From: Hyphomicrobiales bacterium
GTDB taxonomy: Bacteria; Pseudomonadota; Alphaproteobacteria; Rhizobiales; Rhizobiaceae
Direction of reading: 5' to 3'
Assembly: GCA_900473045.1 (NCBI GenBank)
Contig: UCKS01000023.1
Coordinates: forward strand, 1 to 64,000
DNA length: 64,000 nt
The translations under genes and the position numbers were made by a program. Shown piece by piece: positions 36,211-45,331 of the stretch. The notes below the pieces were generated by a model. That model was given only the letters and a program-made list of their open reading frames with translations. It ran no database searches and was not told where the DNA came from. How positions within the stretch are numbered: position 1 is the first letter of the stretch; each line of letters starts with the position of its first letter.

Positions 36211-37427
36211 TTCTGGCCCGATCCCTTGACGACCGTCAGGTGCTCGCGATTGCGGCGGCCGAGCCATTCTCCGACGATCTGCGATATGTTCGCCAGGCCT
36301 TCGAGCGTCATGCCTTTGGCGCTCTTGGAGGGTGGCTCGCGATCCGGCAGTGCCTTCAGTGCGGCCGCAAAGCGCATGGGGTCGGCGGCTTCCTCGGGCA
36401 GAAGCATGTCGATCAGCCCAAGCTCTGCAGCGCGGCTGGCCCGAATAAGCTGCTCTTCGCGCGGCATGACCCTGGGGACAATCAGGGCCGGCTTGTCGAA
36501 GGACAGGATCTCGCAATAGGTGTTGTAGCCACCCATCGCGACGACGGCCTTGGCGCCGGCGATCAGTTCTTCCATGCGGTTGTCGAATTCGATCACCTCG
36601 AGATAGGGGATCTTGGCACATTTCATCAGCAGCTTGTGGCGCTGCTTGACCGGCATATAGGGGCCGAGCACGATCAGCGACTTGTGCGTCAGGGTCGGGT
36701 CTTCCTGGTAGGCATCGACCACATCGTGGATCAGGTCGGAACCGTCACCGCCGCCGCCGGTGGTGATCAGGATATAGTCGCCCTTCGGCTTGTGTTCGGA
36801 CTCGACATCCTGCGAAACGCTTCTCTGCAGGAAACCGACGAAATCCATCTTGGCCCGCACGGCCGGGGGTACGTCGAGGCCGACCAGGGGATCATAGAAA
36901 TCCGGTGGGCCATAGACCCATACGCTATCGTAGAACTGGCCGATCTTGCGCATCACGTCATTGCGCTTCCATTCCGCATCCAAAAGATGCGGCGCGTCCA
37001 TGACCTCGCGCAGGCCGAGAACCAGAGTGGTTCCCTGCTTTTTCAGATAGGCGAGCGTTTCCTCGACTTCACCCTGAAGGCCCATCGGTTCCTTGTCGAC
37101 AATGAAGATGTCGGGCTGGAAGGTTTCCGCCGTGTGGCGGATGATCGAACGGCGCATCTTCATCGTCTCGTGCAGGTCGATATGCCTGTCCATCGACGTG
37201 TATTCGCCGTTGCGCAGCTTGATGACACTGGGGATTTTGACGAAATCGACGCGGGCCCGGTAGTCGAAGGCCCCGGCAATGGTCGCGCCTGAAATGATCA
37301 GGATATTGACGCCGCGATAATCCTCGACCAGCGAATGGGCGATGGTCCGGCACCGCCTGAGATGCCCAAGGCCGAACGTGTCATGGCTGTACATCAGGAT
37401 TCGCGCATCTTCGATCCGGCGCGTCAT
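36207..37427 (-). CDS. MurG-like (GT28-type) glycosyltransferase
   Basis: The 406-residue protein begins with ARILMYSHDTFGLGHLRRC (GLGH loop) and has ILITTGGGGDGSDLIHDVV near residue 235 plus VVAMGGYNTYCEILSFDKPALIVPR near 312, the donor-binding part of GT28-type enzymes. The start is ATG 37427, preceded by AGAGG. It begins the run of three glycosyltransferase genes; 72 bases separate it from the importer permease gene upstream on the same strand, so read-through transcription is likely. Confidence 0.87.
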   Translation of the reverse strand: MTRRIEDARILMYSHDTFGLGHLRRCRTIAHSLVEDYRGVNILIISGATIAGAFDYRARVDFVKIPSVIKLRNGEYTSMDRHIDLHETMKMRRSIIRHTAETFQPDIFIVDKEPMGLQGEVEETLAYLKKQGTTLVLGLREVMDAPHLLDAEWKRNDVMRKIGQFYDSVWVYGPPDFYDPLVGLDVPPAVRAKMDFVGFLQRSVSQDVESEHKPKGDYILITTGGGGDGSDLIHDVVDAYQEDPTLTHKSLIVLGPYMPVKQRHKLLMKCAKIPYLEVIEFDNRMEELIAGAKAVVAMGGYNTYCEILSFDKPALIVPRVMPREEQLIRASRAAELGLIDMLLPEEAADPMRFAAALKALPDREPPSKSAKGMTLEGLANISQIVGEWLGRRNREHLTVVKGSGQN

Positions 37428-37499
37428 GAGCGGAGCCTCTTATCTCCCATGGCGTTGCCAATCTCCGTAAGGAGTGTCCTTAACATATCGGTATCCACT

Positions 37500-38675
37500 T
37501 CACTTGTACGGATCGGCAGCGTCGCGCAGCCCGTCGCCCAGAAAATTGAACGCCAGAATCACGAGGATGACCGGAATGGTTGGAAACAACAGCCAGGGAT
37601 AAAAAGCAATGACGCTGACGCTGCGGGCTTCGGTCAGCAGAATGCCCCAGCTGGTGATCGGCGGGCGAAGACCAAGCCCTAGAAAGCTCAGTGCGGTCTC
37701 GCCGAGGATCATGCCGGGGACGGCCAAGGTCGCCGTGGCAATCAGATGCGACATGAAACCCGGCACGAGGTGGCGGCCGATGATGCGGCTGGACCCGGCG
37801 CCCATCAGTTGCGCTGCAAGAACGTAATCTTCCTCGCGCAGGGCAAGCAGTTTCGAGCGCACCGCGCGCGCAAGCCCTGTCCAGTCGAGCAGGCCCAGAA
37901 TGGCTGTTATGCCGAGATAGATCAGGATCGGGCTCCAGGTGACCGGCATGATCGCTGCTAGTGCCATCCATAGCGGAATACTCGGTATCGATTGCAGCAC
38001 CTCGATGATGCGCTGGGTAATGAGATCGAAGACGCCGCCGTGATAACCGGCAAGTCCGCCAATGGTGATGCCCAGCACGAAGCTCATGGTGATGCCGAGC
38101 AAGCCGATGGTCAAGGATATCCGGGCTCCATAAAGGATACGCGACAGCACGTCGCGGCCGAGGCGGTCGCTGCCGAGCAGGAAGAGCTGTCCGCCTTGGG
38201 CCGGGCAGACGAGGTGAACGTTGGTCTGGAAGAGACCCCAGAATTTATAGCCGTCGCCGCGGCAGAAGAAACGGAGCGGTTCGACCTGGTCCGGCTTGTC
38301 GGTGTAGATGCGGCGCAGGGTATCCATGTCCAGCGTCATTTCGCGGCCATAGACGAACGGTCCGACGAACTTGCCGTTGTCGAACAGATGCACGCTTTGC
38401 GGGGGCGAATGGATGAAGTCGACGTTGCGGGTATGCAGATTGTAGGGCGCCAGGAACTCGACGATGGCAATGGTGGCGTAGAGAAAGACAAGGAAATACA
38501 AGGAAAACAGCGCAAGCCTGTGTTTCTTGAATTTCCACCACATCAGCCGTAACTGCGAGGCCTGGTAGATCTTCGACTGTTCTTCCGTCATCACATCGAC
38601 GGAATGCGGATCGAACGGTGCCGTCGAGACGTAGTGCGAAAGCGGTTCGCCGGATTTTGGAAGGGATACCGTCAC
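37500..38675 (-). CDS. Opp/Dpp-type ABC importer permease (DppC-like)
   Basis: The 391-residue protein has BPD_transp_1 topology with a long soluble insertion between the first helix (about residues 55-75) and the conserved LLGSDRLGRDVLSRILYGARISL element near 165. The EAA loop region EEDYVLAAQLMGAGSSRII lies near 280. The insertion is common in Opp-type oligosaccharide importers as well as peptide importers. It overlaps the upstream permease by four bases. Confidence 0.9.
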   Translation of the reverse strand: MTVSLPKSGEPLSHYVSTAPFDPHSVDVMTEEQSKIYQASQLRLMWWKFKKHRLALFSLYFLVFLYATIAIVEFLAPYNLHTRNVDFIHSPPQSVHLFDNGKFVGPFVYGREMTLDMDTLRRIYTDKPDQVEPLRFFCRGDGYKFWGLFQTNVHLVCPAQGGQLFLLGSDRLGRDVLSRILYGARISLTIGLLGITMSFVLGITIGGLAGYHGGVFDLITQRIIEVLQSIPSIPLWMALAAIMPVTWSPILIYLGITAILGLLDWTGLARAVRSKLLALREEDYVLAAQLMGAGSSRIIGRHLVPGFMSHLIATATLAVPGMILGETALSFLGLGLRPPITSWGILLTEARSVSVIAFYPWLLFPTIPVILVILAFNFLGDGLRDAADPYK

Positions 38676-39670
38676 TTGGTGCTACCGCCTTGCAGTCTGA
38701 TGCGCGGGTCGAGGAATGCGAGCGCGATGTCAGAAATCAGCACGCCGATCACGGTGAGGAATGCCAGGAACATCAGGAACGAACCGGCCAGATACATATC
38801 CTGACTTTGCAACGCTTTTATCAGCATCGGCCCTGTCGTTTCGAGCGAAAGCACGATTGCCGTGATCTCGGCGCCGGAAATAATGGCCGGCAGGATCGAA
38901 CCGATATCCGAGATGAAGAAATTGAGTGCCATGCGCAGCGGATATTTGACCAGTGCCCGGAACGGATGCAAGCCCTTGGCGCGGGCAGTCACGACATATT
39001 GTTTCTGCAACTCGTCGAGCAGGTTGGCGCGCAGGCGGCGGATCATGCCGGCCGTGCCCGCCGTGCCGACGATCAGCACGGGTATCCACAGGTGTTCAAG
39101 AATGGATTTCGCCTTCTCCCAGCTCATCGGTTCGGCCAGATATTTCTGGTCCATCAGATGGCCGATCGAGGTGCCGAACCAGATATTGGCGAAATACATC
39201 AGGATCAGCGCGAACATGAAGTTGGGAATGGCGATGCCGATCAGACCGACGAAGGTCAGGCCGTAATCGCCCCAGCTATACTGATGTGTCGCGGAATAGA
39301 TGCCGATCGGAAAGGCGATCAGCCAGGTGAACAGGATGGTGACGAAGGAGACCAGAACCGTCAGCCAGAGACGGTCGCCGACGACTTCGTTGACCGGCAG
39401 TTGATACTCGAACGAGTAGCCATAGTCTCCCTGCACCAGGCCTGCGGCCCAATGGAAATAGCGGATCACCGGCGGCTGATCAAAGCCGTATTCCTTGCGC
39501 AACGCGTCGATCTCAGCCGTGTCCACCGCTTCGCCCTGGGCGCGAAGTTCGGCGATGTAACTTTCGAAGTAATCGCCAGGCGGCAGTTCGATGATGGTGA
39601 AAACCAGCGCGGAAATGATGACGAGGGTGGGGATCATCGCCAGGATACGCCAGAAAATGTAACGCAACAT
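38672..39670 (-). CDS. Opp/Dpp-type ABC importer permease (DppB-like)
   Basis: The 332-residue inner-membrane protein begins with the typical DppB helix (MLRYIFWRILAMIPTLVIIS) and has the LPPGDYFESY element near residue 30. The EAA region KQYVVTARAKGLHPFRAL is near 230. It forms the channel with the permease at 37500. It lies two bases downstream of the binding-protein gene stop, with no stem-loop in between, unlike the sugar operons elsewhere in the window. Confidence 0.92.
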   Translation of the reverse strand: MLRYIFWRILAMIPTLVIISALVFTIIELPPGDYFESYIAELRAQGEAVDTAEIDALRKEYGFDQPPVIRYFHWAAGLVQGDYGYSFEYQLPVNEVVGDRLWLTVLVSFVTILFTWLIAFPIGIYSATHQYSWGDYGLTFVGLIGIAIPNFMFALILMYFANIWFGTSIGHLMDQKYLAEPMSWEKAKSILEHLWIPVLIVGTAGTAGMIRRLRANLLDELQKQYVVTARAKGLHPFRALVKYPLRMALNFFISDIGSILPAIISGAEITAIVLSLETTGPMLIKALQSQDMYLAGSFLMFLAFLTVIGVLISDIALAFLDPRIRLQGGSTK

Positions 39671-39672
39671 GG

Positions 39673-41574
39673 TCAGCTAACCTCTTCGCTGTACCAGAAC
39701 GTATCTGGCATATAGACCCCGAGATAACAGGTGGGGTCGAAGCCGTAGAGGCCTTTTTCGGGAATGTTGCGGATATAGGCTGAGTGCATCACGGGTTGCA
39801 ATGTTGCGTTGACGATGCCGATCGAGAAGACGTTCTGCGTGTAGATTTCCAGCATGTCGTGCCAGATGCGCGTCCGCTCTGCGGTATCGACCGTCTTTCG
39901 CCATTGCTTGACCAGATCGATCAGCTTGATGGCTTCGGGCAATTCGGGTGCCGCTCCATTTTGTTCGATGGACAGATAGTACATGCCCCAAACGGGCCAT
40001 TGAAACTGGTCGTCCCTGCTCGGCGCCAAATCCCCGGGGTTCATATCGGCCGTGGGCACGCCATTTTCGATGCCCGACCACATCGACATCATGATGTCGC
40101 CGCTCATCGTCCGGCTGCTGAAAACGTCGCGTTGCGAGGTCTTGATAAAGAGCGCCAGGCCGATTTTCGCCCAGTGATCCTTGACGAGTTCCAGCACGTC
40201 GGTCTCGAGCGTGCTCTCGCCAGAGGTCTCGACGACGATCTGCGCTTCCCGCCCGTCGGGCAGCAGCCGTATGCCGTCGCTGTTGCGCTGCGTCAGTCCG
40301 GCCTCGTCAAGCAGCCTGTTGGCCTGATCGGGATCATGGCTTGCCCAGGCGGCCGCATACTCCGGCTTGAACAGCGGGCTCTCCTCCAGGATCGTGTCGG
40401 CGCTTTCCTTGGCAAGCCCGTAGAAACTGACCATGTTGATTTCGTGCCGGTCGATGGCCAGCGACAGGGCGCGACGGACCCGCACGTCCCAGAACAGGTC
40501 GCGCCACACCTTGTCGCTGCAATTGAGATTGGGCAGAAGAGCGAGGCGAGAGCCTTGTGTCCTCTTCCAGAGATTGACCTTTACCGGATAGCGTTTTTCG
40601 GCATCCTTGAAGAAAGCGTAATCGGAGAAATCGACGCCGGTGGACTGCAGGTCGGTTTCGCCCGCGCCGGTCTTGGCCGCGATGATTTCCGATGAGCTGA
40701 TATTGAGCAGCCAGCGGTCGATATAGGGCAGTTGCAAACCGTTTTCGTCGATCCGGTGGAAAAACGGATTGCGCTCGAACACGAACTGTTCGGCCGGCGG
40801 TGTGGTGCGTGGAATCCACGGGTCCAGCGATGGCAGGTCGGGATTTTCCGGACGGTACTGGCGTGACATCTTGATGTGCAGGTCGGCCCATTTCTTGACA
40901 CGGTACTGTTTCATCAGCGCCGACAGGCGGAAATCGTCCTGATACTTCTTGTGGAAGTGCCGCATATAGGCCGACGGCATCAGGATGACGACCGGCGAAG
41001 CGGCGGCCAAGCCCGGAAGGAAATCCGGATTGGGGGTTTTCCAGGTGTAGCGGACGGTCAGCTCGTCGATGATCTCGAAAGTCGGTCCTTCGCCATCGGC
41101 GAGAAGCTCGCGCTGGATGCCGCCCTTGCGCAGGTCCTTGTTGAGGATGACGTCTTCCCAGGTATAGCGGAAATCCTCGGATGTCAGGTAGCTGCCGTTC
41201 GACCAGCGGTGGCCGTCGCGGATCTTGAAGGTGAAAATCCGGCCTTCCTGAACATCGAAGCTTTCCAGAATGTCGGGCTGGAATTGAAGGCCTTCTGTAT
41301 AACCGATCAGACGGGCATAGCCGTTGATCGTCATCATCCGGATGTCCTTCTGGCTGCCGATCAGCATGCGAACGGTGCCGCCGTACTTTCCGGGCTGCCG
41401 GCCGATGGCGGCGAGGTTGATCCGTCGTGGATTTTTCGGCAGGCGGTCCTTCAGGTCAGGCAGGGCCTGAGCCCGCAGGAAAGGCCGCAGGAATGGCGGT
41501 TCCGGGGTTGCCTGGGCGATGCCGGGTACGAGAGCGGTGGCAAGCAGGCCAAGGGTAGTGCGTCGTGTGATCAT
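39673..41574 (-). CDS. Family 5 extracellular solute-binding protein (oligosaccharide or peptide)
   Basis: The 633-residue protein has a signal peptide with a twin-arginine start ([18 protein letters not shown], cleavage around AQA). The SBP_bac_5 fold shows GKYGGTVRMLIG near residue 65 and FKIRDGHRWSNGSYLTSEDFRYTWED near 115. The length and the KDRLPKNPRR...GKYGGT lead-in recall AgpA-type proteins that bind alpha-galactosides rather than classic OppA. The ligand may therefore be an oligosaccharide (inference from recalled family features). It overlaps the ATPase gene by four bases. Confidence 0.87.
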   Translation of the reverse strand: MITRRTTLGLLATALVPGIAQATPEPPFLRPFLRAQALPDLKDRLPKNPRRINLAAIGRQPGKYGGTVRMLIGSQKDIRMMTINGYARLIGYTEGLQFQPDILESFDVQEGRIFTFKIRDGHRWSNGSYLTSEDFRYTWEDVILNKDLRKGGIQRELLADGEGPTFEIIDELTVRYTWKTPNPDFLPGLAAASPVVILMPSAYMRHFHKKYQDDFRLSALMKQYRVKKWADLHIKMSRQYRPENPDLPSLDPWIPRTTPPAEQFVFERNPFFHRIDENGLQLPYIDRWLLNISSSEIIAAKTGAGETDLQSTGVDFSDYAFFKDAEKRYPVKVNLWKRTQGSRLALLPNLNCSDKVWRDLFWDVRVRRALSLAIDRHEINMVSFYGLAKESADTILEESPLFKPEYAAAWASHDPDQANRLLDEAGLTQRNSDGIRLLPDGREAQIVVETSGESTLETDVLELVKDHWAKIGLALFIKTSQRDVFSSRTMSGDIMMSMWSGIENGVPTADMNPGDLAPSRDDQFQWPVWGMYYLSIEQNGAAPELPEAIKLIDLVKQWRKTVDTAERTRIWHDMLEIYTQNVFSIGIVNATLQPVMHSAYIRNIPEKGLYGFDPTCYLGVYMPDTFWYSEEVS

Positions 41575-43472
41575 GGTACGAGCTCCCTGACATTGGCGGT
41601 CTTTCGCGCCAGAACAAGATGGCCATTGCCGAGGTCTGCCGTCCCCAGCACATCCGCGTCGCCATCATCGGAAAAATGCTTGCCCCAGCTGCGCTTGTCG
41701 GCGGCGCCACTCGGGTTGAGCATGGAAAAGTTGAGCGGCCGGTCGAGATCGGGGAAGGGAACGGCGGCGAGCAGCGATTTCGTATAGGGGTGAACAGGCG
41801 CTTCCATCAGCGTTTCGCGCGGGGCGATCTCGACGATGCGCCCGCCGCACATCACGGCGATCCGGTCGGCCATGTAGTCGACGACGGCCAGGTTGTGCGA
41901 AATGAACAGATAGGTGAGCCCCAGCTCCTTCTGCAGATCCTTGAGCAGATTGAGGATCTGCGCCTGAACCGACACATCGAGTGCGGACACCGGTTCGTCG
42001 CAGATCAACAGGTCAGGCCCGAGCGCCAGCGCTCTGGCGATGCCGATACGCTGTCGCTGGCCGCCGGAAAAACTGTGCGGATAGCGATTGAGGTGGCGTT
42101 CGTTGAGGCCGATGGCCTTGAGCAGGGCCGTCACTGTCTCGACACGCGACTTGCCATTGCCGCGTCCATGGATTTCCAGTGGTTCGCTGAGAATATTCTG
42201 CACCGTCATGCGCGGTGACAGCGAGGAGACGGGATCCTGGAACACCATCTGGACCTTGGTGCGCAGGTCCTGCAACCCAGACCCTTCCGCGTTCAAGACG
42301 TCGATCGGGCCGGCGCTGCTGTTGAGCATGACGGCGCCGGCGTCCGGTGTCACGGCGCGCATCAGGATCTTGCTGAGCGTGGTCTTGCCGCAGCCGCTTT
42401 CGCCAACCAGCCCAAGACATTCGCCGCGCATGATATCGAAGCTGACACCGTCGACCGCCTTGGTCGCGGGGGACGTATCCTTGCTCAGCCAGCTGGATTT
42501 GCGGGTGGTAAAGGTCTTTGAGACATCGCGCACGGACAAAAGGACTTCCGGGCTAGACGCTGTGTCGGTCGCTACGATCTTCTTTTTGCCCAGCAGGCTG
42601 CTGGTGTTGACCGGAACCTCGCGCAACGCCTTCAGACGTTCGCCGGGCTTCATGTCGAAATGCGGAACGGCAGCCATCAGGCCCTTGAGGTAGGGATGCG
42701 AGGGATTGCGGAAAATCGTCTCGACCGGGCCGGCCTCCATGATCTCGCCGTGATAGATGACGACGACCTCGTCTGCGACATTGGCGACGACACCCAGATC
42801 ATGGGTGATCAGAAGCATCGCCATGTTCAGCTTGGTCTGCAGTCCACGCAGCAATTGCAGGATCTGCGCCTGGATGGTGACGTCAAGGGCGGTCGTCGGC
42901 TCGTCGGCGATCAGAAGCGAGGGGTTGCAGATCAGCGCCATGGCGATCATGGCGCGCTGGCGCATGCCGCCCGACAGTTCGAACGGGTACATGTCGTAGG
43001 CGCGCGCCGGCTTTTGGAAGCCGACGAGACCGAGCATTTCCTCGGTGCGTTCGCGCCGCTCGCGGCTGGACATGGGGGTATGGATTTTCAGAGACTCACT
43101 GATCTGGTTGCCGATCGTGTGCAACGGCGACAGCGAGGTCATCGGTTCCTGAAAGATCTTGCCGATGCGGTTGCCGCGCAGATTGCGGATTTCCCGTCCG
43201 TCGCGCGGCATGGCCAGAAGATCAACCGGCTGCTCGCCATGGGCGGGATCGCAAAACAGGATGCGGCCGCCGCAGCTGGCGGACTTCGGCAGAATGCCCA
43301 TCACCGCCTGGCTGATCACCGATTTTCCGGAGCCGCTTTCGCCGACCAGCGCAGTCACCTTGCCTGGCAGAACGCGCAGGCTGGCATTGCGGACGGCATC
43401 GATCTGCCCGCCGAGCATTGCGAACGAGATACTCAAATTCTCGATCCGCAGCAGGTCCGCGCCTGATTTCAT
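41571..43472 (-). CDS. Opp/Dpp-type ABC importer double ATP-binding protein
   Basis: The protein of about 633 residues fuses the DppD and DppF domains. Domain 1 has Walker A GESGSGKS near residue 43, signature LSGGMRQR and Walker [13 protein letters not shown]. Domain 2 has GESGCGKTT near 360, FSGGQRQR and [12 protein letters not shown]. An oligopeptide-transporter C-terminal region follows each. ATG 43472 places the first beta strand correctly but lacks a good ribosome binding site; ATG 43511 or GTG 43520 would add 13-16 residues. All catalytic residues are present, as expected for an active importer. It is the first gene of a seven-gene minus-strand series. Confidence 0.92.
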   Translation of the reverse strand: MKSGADLLRIENLSISFAMLGGQIDAVRNASLRVLPGKVTALVGESGSGKSVISQAVMGILPKSASCGGRILFCDPAHGEQPVDLLAMPRDGREIRNLRGNRIGKIFQEPMTSLSPLHTIGNQISESLKIHTPMSSRERRERTEEMLGLVGFQKPARAYDMYPFELSGGMRQRAMIAMALICNPSLLIADEPTTALDVTIQAQILQLLRGLQTKLNMAMLLITHDLGVVANVADEVVVIYHGEIMEAGPVETIFRNPSHPYLKGLMAAVPHFDMKPGERLKALREVPVNTSSLLGKKKIVATDTASSPEVLLSVRDVSKTFTTRKSSWLSKDTSPATKAVDGVSFDIMRGECLGLVGESGCGKTTLSKILMRAVTPDAGAVMLNSSAGPIDVLNAEGSGLQDLRTKVQMVFQDPVSSLSPRMTVQNILSEPLEIHGRGNGKSRVETVTALLKAIGLNERHLNRYPHSFSGGQRQRIGIARALALGPDLLICDEPVSALDVSVQAQILNLLKDLQKELGLTYLFISHNLAVVDYMADRIAVMCGGRIVEIAPRETLMEAPVHPYTKSLLAAVPFPDLDRPLNFSMLNPSGAADKRSWGKHFSDDGDADVLGTADLGNGHLVLARKTANVRELVP

Positions 43473-43718
43473 GCCAGCCAGTACCCCTGTTTTATGGCGG
43501 CCCGCGATCATGCGGCGCACGCTTCCGGGTTAAAGCCCGGTTCCTCGAAAAGGAGACTATCCCACGGAAATTGACGTGTCCATGACCTGCGGCTGGTAAA
43601 GTGCGCACGGATATACTCGCAGCGGCGGCCAGCCGGCGCGATGGGGAAATGTCAATCATTCGAGCGGGATGGTTCTGTTCACATCAATCGCTGCAGATAC
43701 GCATCCGCAGCGCGATCT

Positions 43719-45068
43719 TTACTGCAGCAGCTTGCTCCAGAGCGGATCGCGGGGCTGCGGTTTCTTGCTGTTACGATAGAGCAGCATGACCTGCTCGGCC
43801 TCGGATCGCGTCTCCATTGCGTTGTTGCGAACAGTCTCGCCGTCGTCGAGCTTCATGTTGTCTTCCCCCGGCAGAAGCACGGTGATCTTCTGGCCGACGC
43901 CGCGCAGTTTTTCCTGACCGAGCGTCACCCAGTCGCCGCCGCAATAGGTGGCAAACGCCTGACTTGCGACGATCGGCTGGGTATATTTCTTCGTCAGCCC
44001 CTGCAGCCGCTCCACCTCGTTGACGGCAGCGCCAAAGGCCGAGAATGTCAGGCGGTCGTTGAGGCCGACATTGCCGAACATGACATTGCCGACGTGCAAT
44101 CCGATACCGTACCGGACCTCCGGTACGTCCTGCTTTCGGCGGCCGGCATTGAGTTCGGCCATGTGCGCTGATGCCTGGCGGACGGCAGCCATCGCCGCAA
44201 GGGCCGCGACCTGCGACGGTTCGCGGTGACGGCCGCAGGGGTAGACGGCAAGGAAGCCGTCGCCGACGAAGCTGAGGATTTCACCGCCATTGCGGCTGAA
44301 CGGGGTGGCGATCGCATCGAAGAACTGGTTGAGCGTATCGATATAGACCTGCCGGCCTTCCTTCTCCGCAAGCACGGTCGACTGGCGCATGTCGGCCATC
44401 ACCAAGGCCGCCCGAATGGTTTCACCATCGCCGCGCCGGGTCTGGCCGGACAGCACCCGTTTGCCGGCATTGGCGCCGAGATAGGTGGTCAGCATGTTAT
44501 CGGCGAGCTTGCCGAGAACGGCCATCTTGGCGGCGACGGCCAGATTGTTCTGGATGCGCAGCAGTGCCTCGATGACATTGTCGCTGAAGCCGCCATAGGC
44601 ATCGGTGGACCAGGAGCCGATCATGCCCTGACCTGAGGTTTCGCCGAAAGACTGGACGAAAGCGAGATAGTCGGTGACGCCCATCTCTTTCAATTCGTCG
44701 AAAATCGGGAATTCGGACGGACCCGTGGGGTCGATCTGGCGGCGCATGTACTCGAGATTGTTGCTCAGAAGGTAATAGTAGGGGCTGAGCAGAAACCGGT
44801 CCGGTTTCTCGTCGGCCGGGTCGGCGCGATAGCCCTCGACGGTGACGCCCTGGCCGCGCAGCCAGGTGAAACCCAGCGCGTCGTAGAGCGGATGCAGCAT
44901 CGAAAAGCTCAGATGGACGCGATTGAGCGGCAGGCCGGAGGCGGCCAGTCTTTCGCAAAAGCCGGTCACGACGGTCTCCAGCGTTTCGCCGTTGAGGGCG
45001 GCTTGCTGCAGCCAGTTCGATACGCGGTCCAAAAGATGGGTGGAAACGGTGGTTTTATGGGTATTCAT
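43719..45068 (-). CDS. Class III adenylate/guanylate cyclase
   Basis: The 449-residue protein has an uncharacterised N-terminal half and a C-terminal class III cyclase domain (about residues 215-400). Both metal-binding Asp residues are visible (VMADMRQST near 225 and SFVGDGFLAVY near 268), and so are the transition-state Asn and Arg in AAVNEVERL near 350. The adenine-selecting Lys that normally precedes F-x-GDG is Ser, and the usual Asp/Thr in the F-x-x-x-G-x-x-VN stretch is Ser, so the substrate base is uncertain. No membrane segment is seen. It could supply the ligand of the CNB protein at 29187. Confidence 0.87.
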   Translation of the reverse strand: MNTHKTTVSTHLLDRVSNWLQQAALNGETLETVVTGFCERLAASGLPLNRVHLSFSMLHPLYDALGFTWLRGQGVTVEGYRADPADEKPDRFLLSPYYYLLSNNLEYMRRQIDPTGPSEFPIFDELKEMGVTDYLAFVQSFGETSGQGMIGSWSTDAYGGFSDNVIEALLRIQNNLAVAAKMAVLGKLADNMLTTYLGANAGKRVLSGQTRRGDGETIRAALVMADMRQSTVLAEKEGRQVYIDTLNQFFDAIATPFSRNGGEILSFVGDGFLAVYPCGRHREPSQVAALAAMAAVRQASAHMAELNAGRRKQDVPEVRYGIGLHVGNVMFGNVGLNDRLTFSAFGAAVNEVERLQGLTKKYTQPIVASQAFATYCGGDWVTLGQEKLRGVGQKITVLLPGEDNMKLDDGETVRNNAMETRSEAEQVMLLYRNSKKPQPRDPLWSKLLQ

Positions 45069-45331
45069 CGCGTGGGTGTCGCTTTCTCAACGAAATCCCG
45101 GCGATGGCCGGATGTCCGGTCTGCGTCTCGATAGATCAGGCGTTTGCACCCTCTGCATATAAGAGGTGAAAATGGCAAAACCAGATTCGAGGCCGACAAA
45201 AATTGGAGATTTGTTGCGGCGGCGGCGAGCGGTACAATCGGTGCGGTCCTTGACTTCAGGCCAGTTTATCCTCAACTGACCCGTATCCGCAAAGGCGCTT
45301 CAGCGCGTCACGATCAATCGAGAACACGCAT

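Noticed and set aside
36211..36621. Upstream 137 codons of the GT4 frame
   Set aside because: They are out-of-frame sequence of the preceding MurG-like gene, very rich in Arg and Gly, with no start signal; the GT fold begins right after 36210.
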